IMG/VR virus record: IMGVR_UViG_3300046465_000159
Coordinates: 1 to 20,224 of that record
Length of the DNA: 20,224 bases
Direction: 5' to 3' (one strand)
Source: a virus
The stretch's first letter is position 1; every line of letters starts with the position of its first letter. Positions 19,250-20,224 of this stretch are shown here, piece by piece. A program made the position numbers and the translations under genes. Below the pieces are notes generated by a model that worked only from the letters and a program-made list of their open reading frames with translations, was not told where the DNA came from and searched no databases.

Positions 19250-19783
19250 TTATCTATGCTCTAAATATGCACAGCAATTTTCAGGCGTAGTTTGTTCATA
19301 CGGATCATCATCGTCACCGTTATTATTAATGCCTGGCTCCTGCCACCATTTTTCAACAACTCCGTCTTTGATAACAGCCATGTAACGCCATGAACGTAAT
19401 CCAAAGCCTAAGTGATTCTTACCAATCAACATACCCATAAAACGTGTAAAGTTTCCTGAACCGTCTGGGATAACTTTTACATTTTGTATCTTTTGTTGTT
19501 TAGCCCACGCATTCATTACAAACGCATCGTTAACTGAAATACAATATACTTCGTCAATATCTGCATTACGGATCTTATCGTAGTTTTCTTCAAAGCCAGG
19601 TAGTTGGTAAGTTGAACAGGTTGGCGTAAACGCTCCTGGCAAACTAAACAATACTACTCTTTTTCCTTTGAGTAACATATCGCTAGTTACATCTTCCCAA
19701 CGGTAAGGGTTAGGTCCGCCGATTGATTCATCGCGAACTCTCATTTTAAACATTGTACAAGGTATCTTATAACCTTCAATCAT
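19250..19783 (-). CDS. Peroxiredoxin, Prx5-like
   Basis: A 177-residue thiol peroxidase predicted to reduce peroxides in the cytoplasm. LFSLPGAFTPTCSTYQLPGF contains the peroxidatic Cys56 with Thr53 and Pro52; RSWRYMAVI gives the conserved Arg133. SVNDAFVMNAWAK and the LGFGLRSWRY block are typical of the Prx5 group. A CC pair near the C-terminus (170-171) is a possible resolving site. AGGAG precedes the ATG, with a strong promoter behind it. The next gene is an iron oxygenase, so the operon joins peroxide defence to O2-using enzymes. Confidence 0.92.
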   Translation of the reverse strand: MIEGYKIPCTMFKMRVRDESIGGPNPYRWEDVTSDMLLKGKRVVLFSLPGAFTPTCSTYQLPGFEENYDKIRNADIDEVYCISVNDAFVMNAWAKQQKIQNVKVIPDGSGNFTRFMGMLIGKNHLGFGLRSWRYMAVIKDGVVEKWWQEPGINNNGDDDDPYEQTTPENCCAYLEHR

Positions 19784-19811
19784 AATTGTATTCTCCTATT
19801 TTATTAGCTTT

Positions 19812-19840
19812 ATAATAGCACTATTTTTTATATTTGTCAA
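19812..19840 (-). promoter_or_regulatory. Sigma-70 promoter of the peroxiredoxin operon
   Basis: Minus strand TTGACA (19840-19835), 17 bases ending GTGC, then TATTAT (19817-19812), with TGC as extended -10. The TGA stop of the upstream gene (19839-19837) is inside the -35 box. Confidence 0.85.
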
Positions 19841-20224
19841 CCAAGACAGATAGTTAAACTACATCTTTTTTCTGGTGCGTCTATGCAGGCATGAGGAGTG
19901 TTAGCTGGAATAATTACTTGATCACCGGGTTTGATATCTAATGGCTTTGAAAACTGATTTTCTGGATTAAGCATCCATTTAGTTGTTCCGTATATACTTG
20001 TTGAAACTACATTGTATTCATGCGAATGTAGGTCAAAACTAGGTCTATTTACGGTAGTGCCTGAACTCATGTAAATATTGCCTGTAGGCATTTCACCTAT
20101 ATAGTGTAACAACAAAGTTTCTAACTTACGCATATCAGGATGTATGTCTAAACAATTATTAAGCATAGTAGTAAAGCCTCTACTGTACAGCTCATACCAT
20201 TTATCAAATATTATAGACTGGTAT
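19837..20224 (-). CDS. Cupin/JmjC-like oxygenase-fold protein, 5' end outside window
   Basis: The frame is open to the right edge (visible N-terminal part YQSIIFDKWYELYSRGFTTM), so the true start is probably outside; ATG at 20166 is an internal methionine. The visible ~129 residues resemble cupin_8/JmjC-type folds: FDLHSHEYNVVSTSIYGTTK carries a HxHE iron-ligand-like cluster followed by the GxxKW segment, and PGDQVIIPANTPHAC gives a distal His after the GDxxxIPxxxPH turn. It may be an Fe(II)/2-oxoglutarate hydroxylase like its downstream neighbour. The TGA stop is fused to the -35 box of the peroxiredoxin promoter. Confidence 0.7.
   Translation of the reverse strand, partial: YQSIIFDKWYELYSRGFTTMLNNCLDIHPDMRKLETLLLHYIGEMPTGNIYMSSGTTVNRPSFDLHSHEYNVVSTSIYGTTKWMLNPENQFSKPLDIKPGDQVIIPANTPHACIDAPEKRCSLTICLG

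Noticed and set aside
1-20224. CRISPR array, insertion sequence or attachment site
   Set aside because: No regularly spaced repeats, transposase, integrase or direct-repeat boundary was seen.
1-20224. Bacterial chromosome as source, suggested by hemE, the TonB receptor, TilS and ClpP
   Set aside because: The T4-type ligase, tRNA cluster, many small overlapping unknown genes, 2OG oxygenase and single-strand layout fit a phage better, but no capsid, tail or terminase gene is in the window to prove it.

Overview
The window reads as part of a tailed-phage genome (Caudoviricetes, probably a large T4-like or jumbo phage of a Gram-negative, perhaps marine, host). It is AT-rich (about 40% GC by eye) and very tightly packed. 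Nearly every gene is on the minus strand and neighbours are joined by ATGA or TAATG overlaps. There are five tRNAs with encoded CCA, a T4-type ATP-dependent DNA ligase, many small phage-type proteins, and auxiliary enzymes of the kind carried by marine T4-like phages (2OG-Fe(II) oxygenase, peroxiredoxin, FkbM methyltransferase, ClpP). No structural or terminase gene is visible, so the phage assignment rests on this combination. A signal-peptide TonB-dependent receptor implies a host with an outer membrane.

Layout, in the direction of minus-strand transcription (right to left). 20.2-18.0 kb: a cupin/JmjC-like protein (cut by the window edge), a peroxiredoxin, a 2OG-Fe(II) oxygenase and an acidic protein. 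18.0-17.4 kb: the only plus-strand gene, divergent from an AbrB/MazE-like protein. 17.3-15.2 kb: SprT-like metallopeptidase, a divergent ClpP-family serine protease, FkbM methyltransferase. 15.1-12.1 kb: a ParB-N/DGQHR-like protein, an HNH-like protein and a DNA methyltransferase, overlapping. 12.0-10.1 kb: unknown protein, short TilS and three small proteins. 10.0-6.8 kb: a long overlapping operon (phosphoesterase, small proteins, ClpP, small membrane protein, WYL_2-like protein, exported glycine-zipper protein) running into tRNA-Ser, tRNA-Gly, one small gene and tRNA-Thr. 6.8-4.0 kb: TonB-dependent receptor and a Rieske-oxygenase homologue without its Rieske cluster loops. 3.9-2.7 kb: small membrane and zinc-ribbon proteins, a short promoter-to-terminator unit, a structured RNA and tRNA-Trp/tRNA-Cys. 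2.7-0 kb: DNA ligase, uroporphyrinogen decarboxylase and a partial small protein.

Transcription appears to rest on many near-consensus sigma-70 promoters. Ten have a TTGACA/TTGACT -35 box, exactly 17 bases of spacer and a TATACT, TATTAT, TAATAT or TATAAT -10 box. In five of these the TGA stop codon of the preceding gene lies inside the TTGACA box. The most notable contents are the cluster-less Rieske homologue, the phage-borne TonB receptor with a predicted leaderless mRNA, hemE, the stop/-35 fusions, a self-contained approximately 150-nt transcription unit with a 19-codon ORF, a tRNA-Ser with an ACU anticodon, and two ClpP-family proteases.
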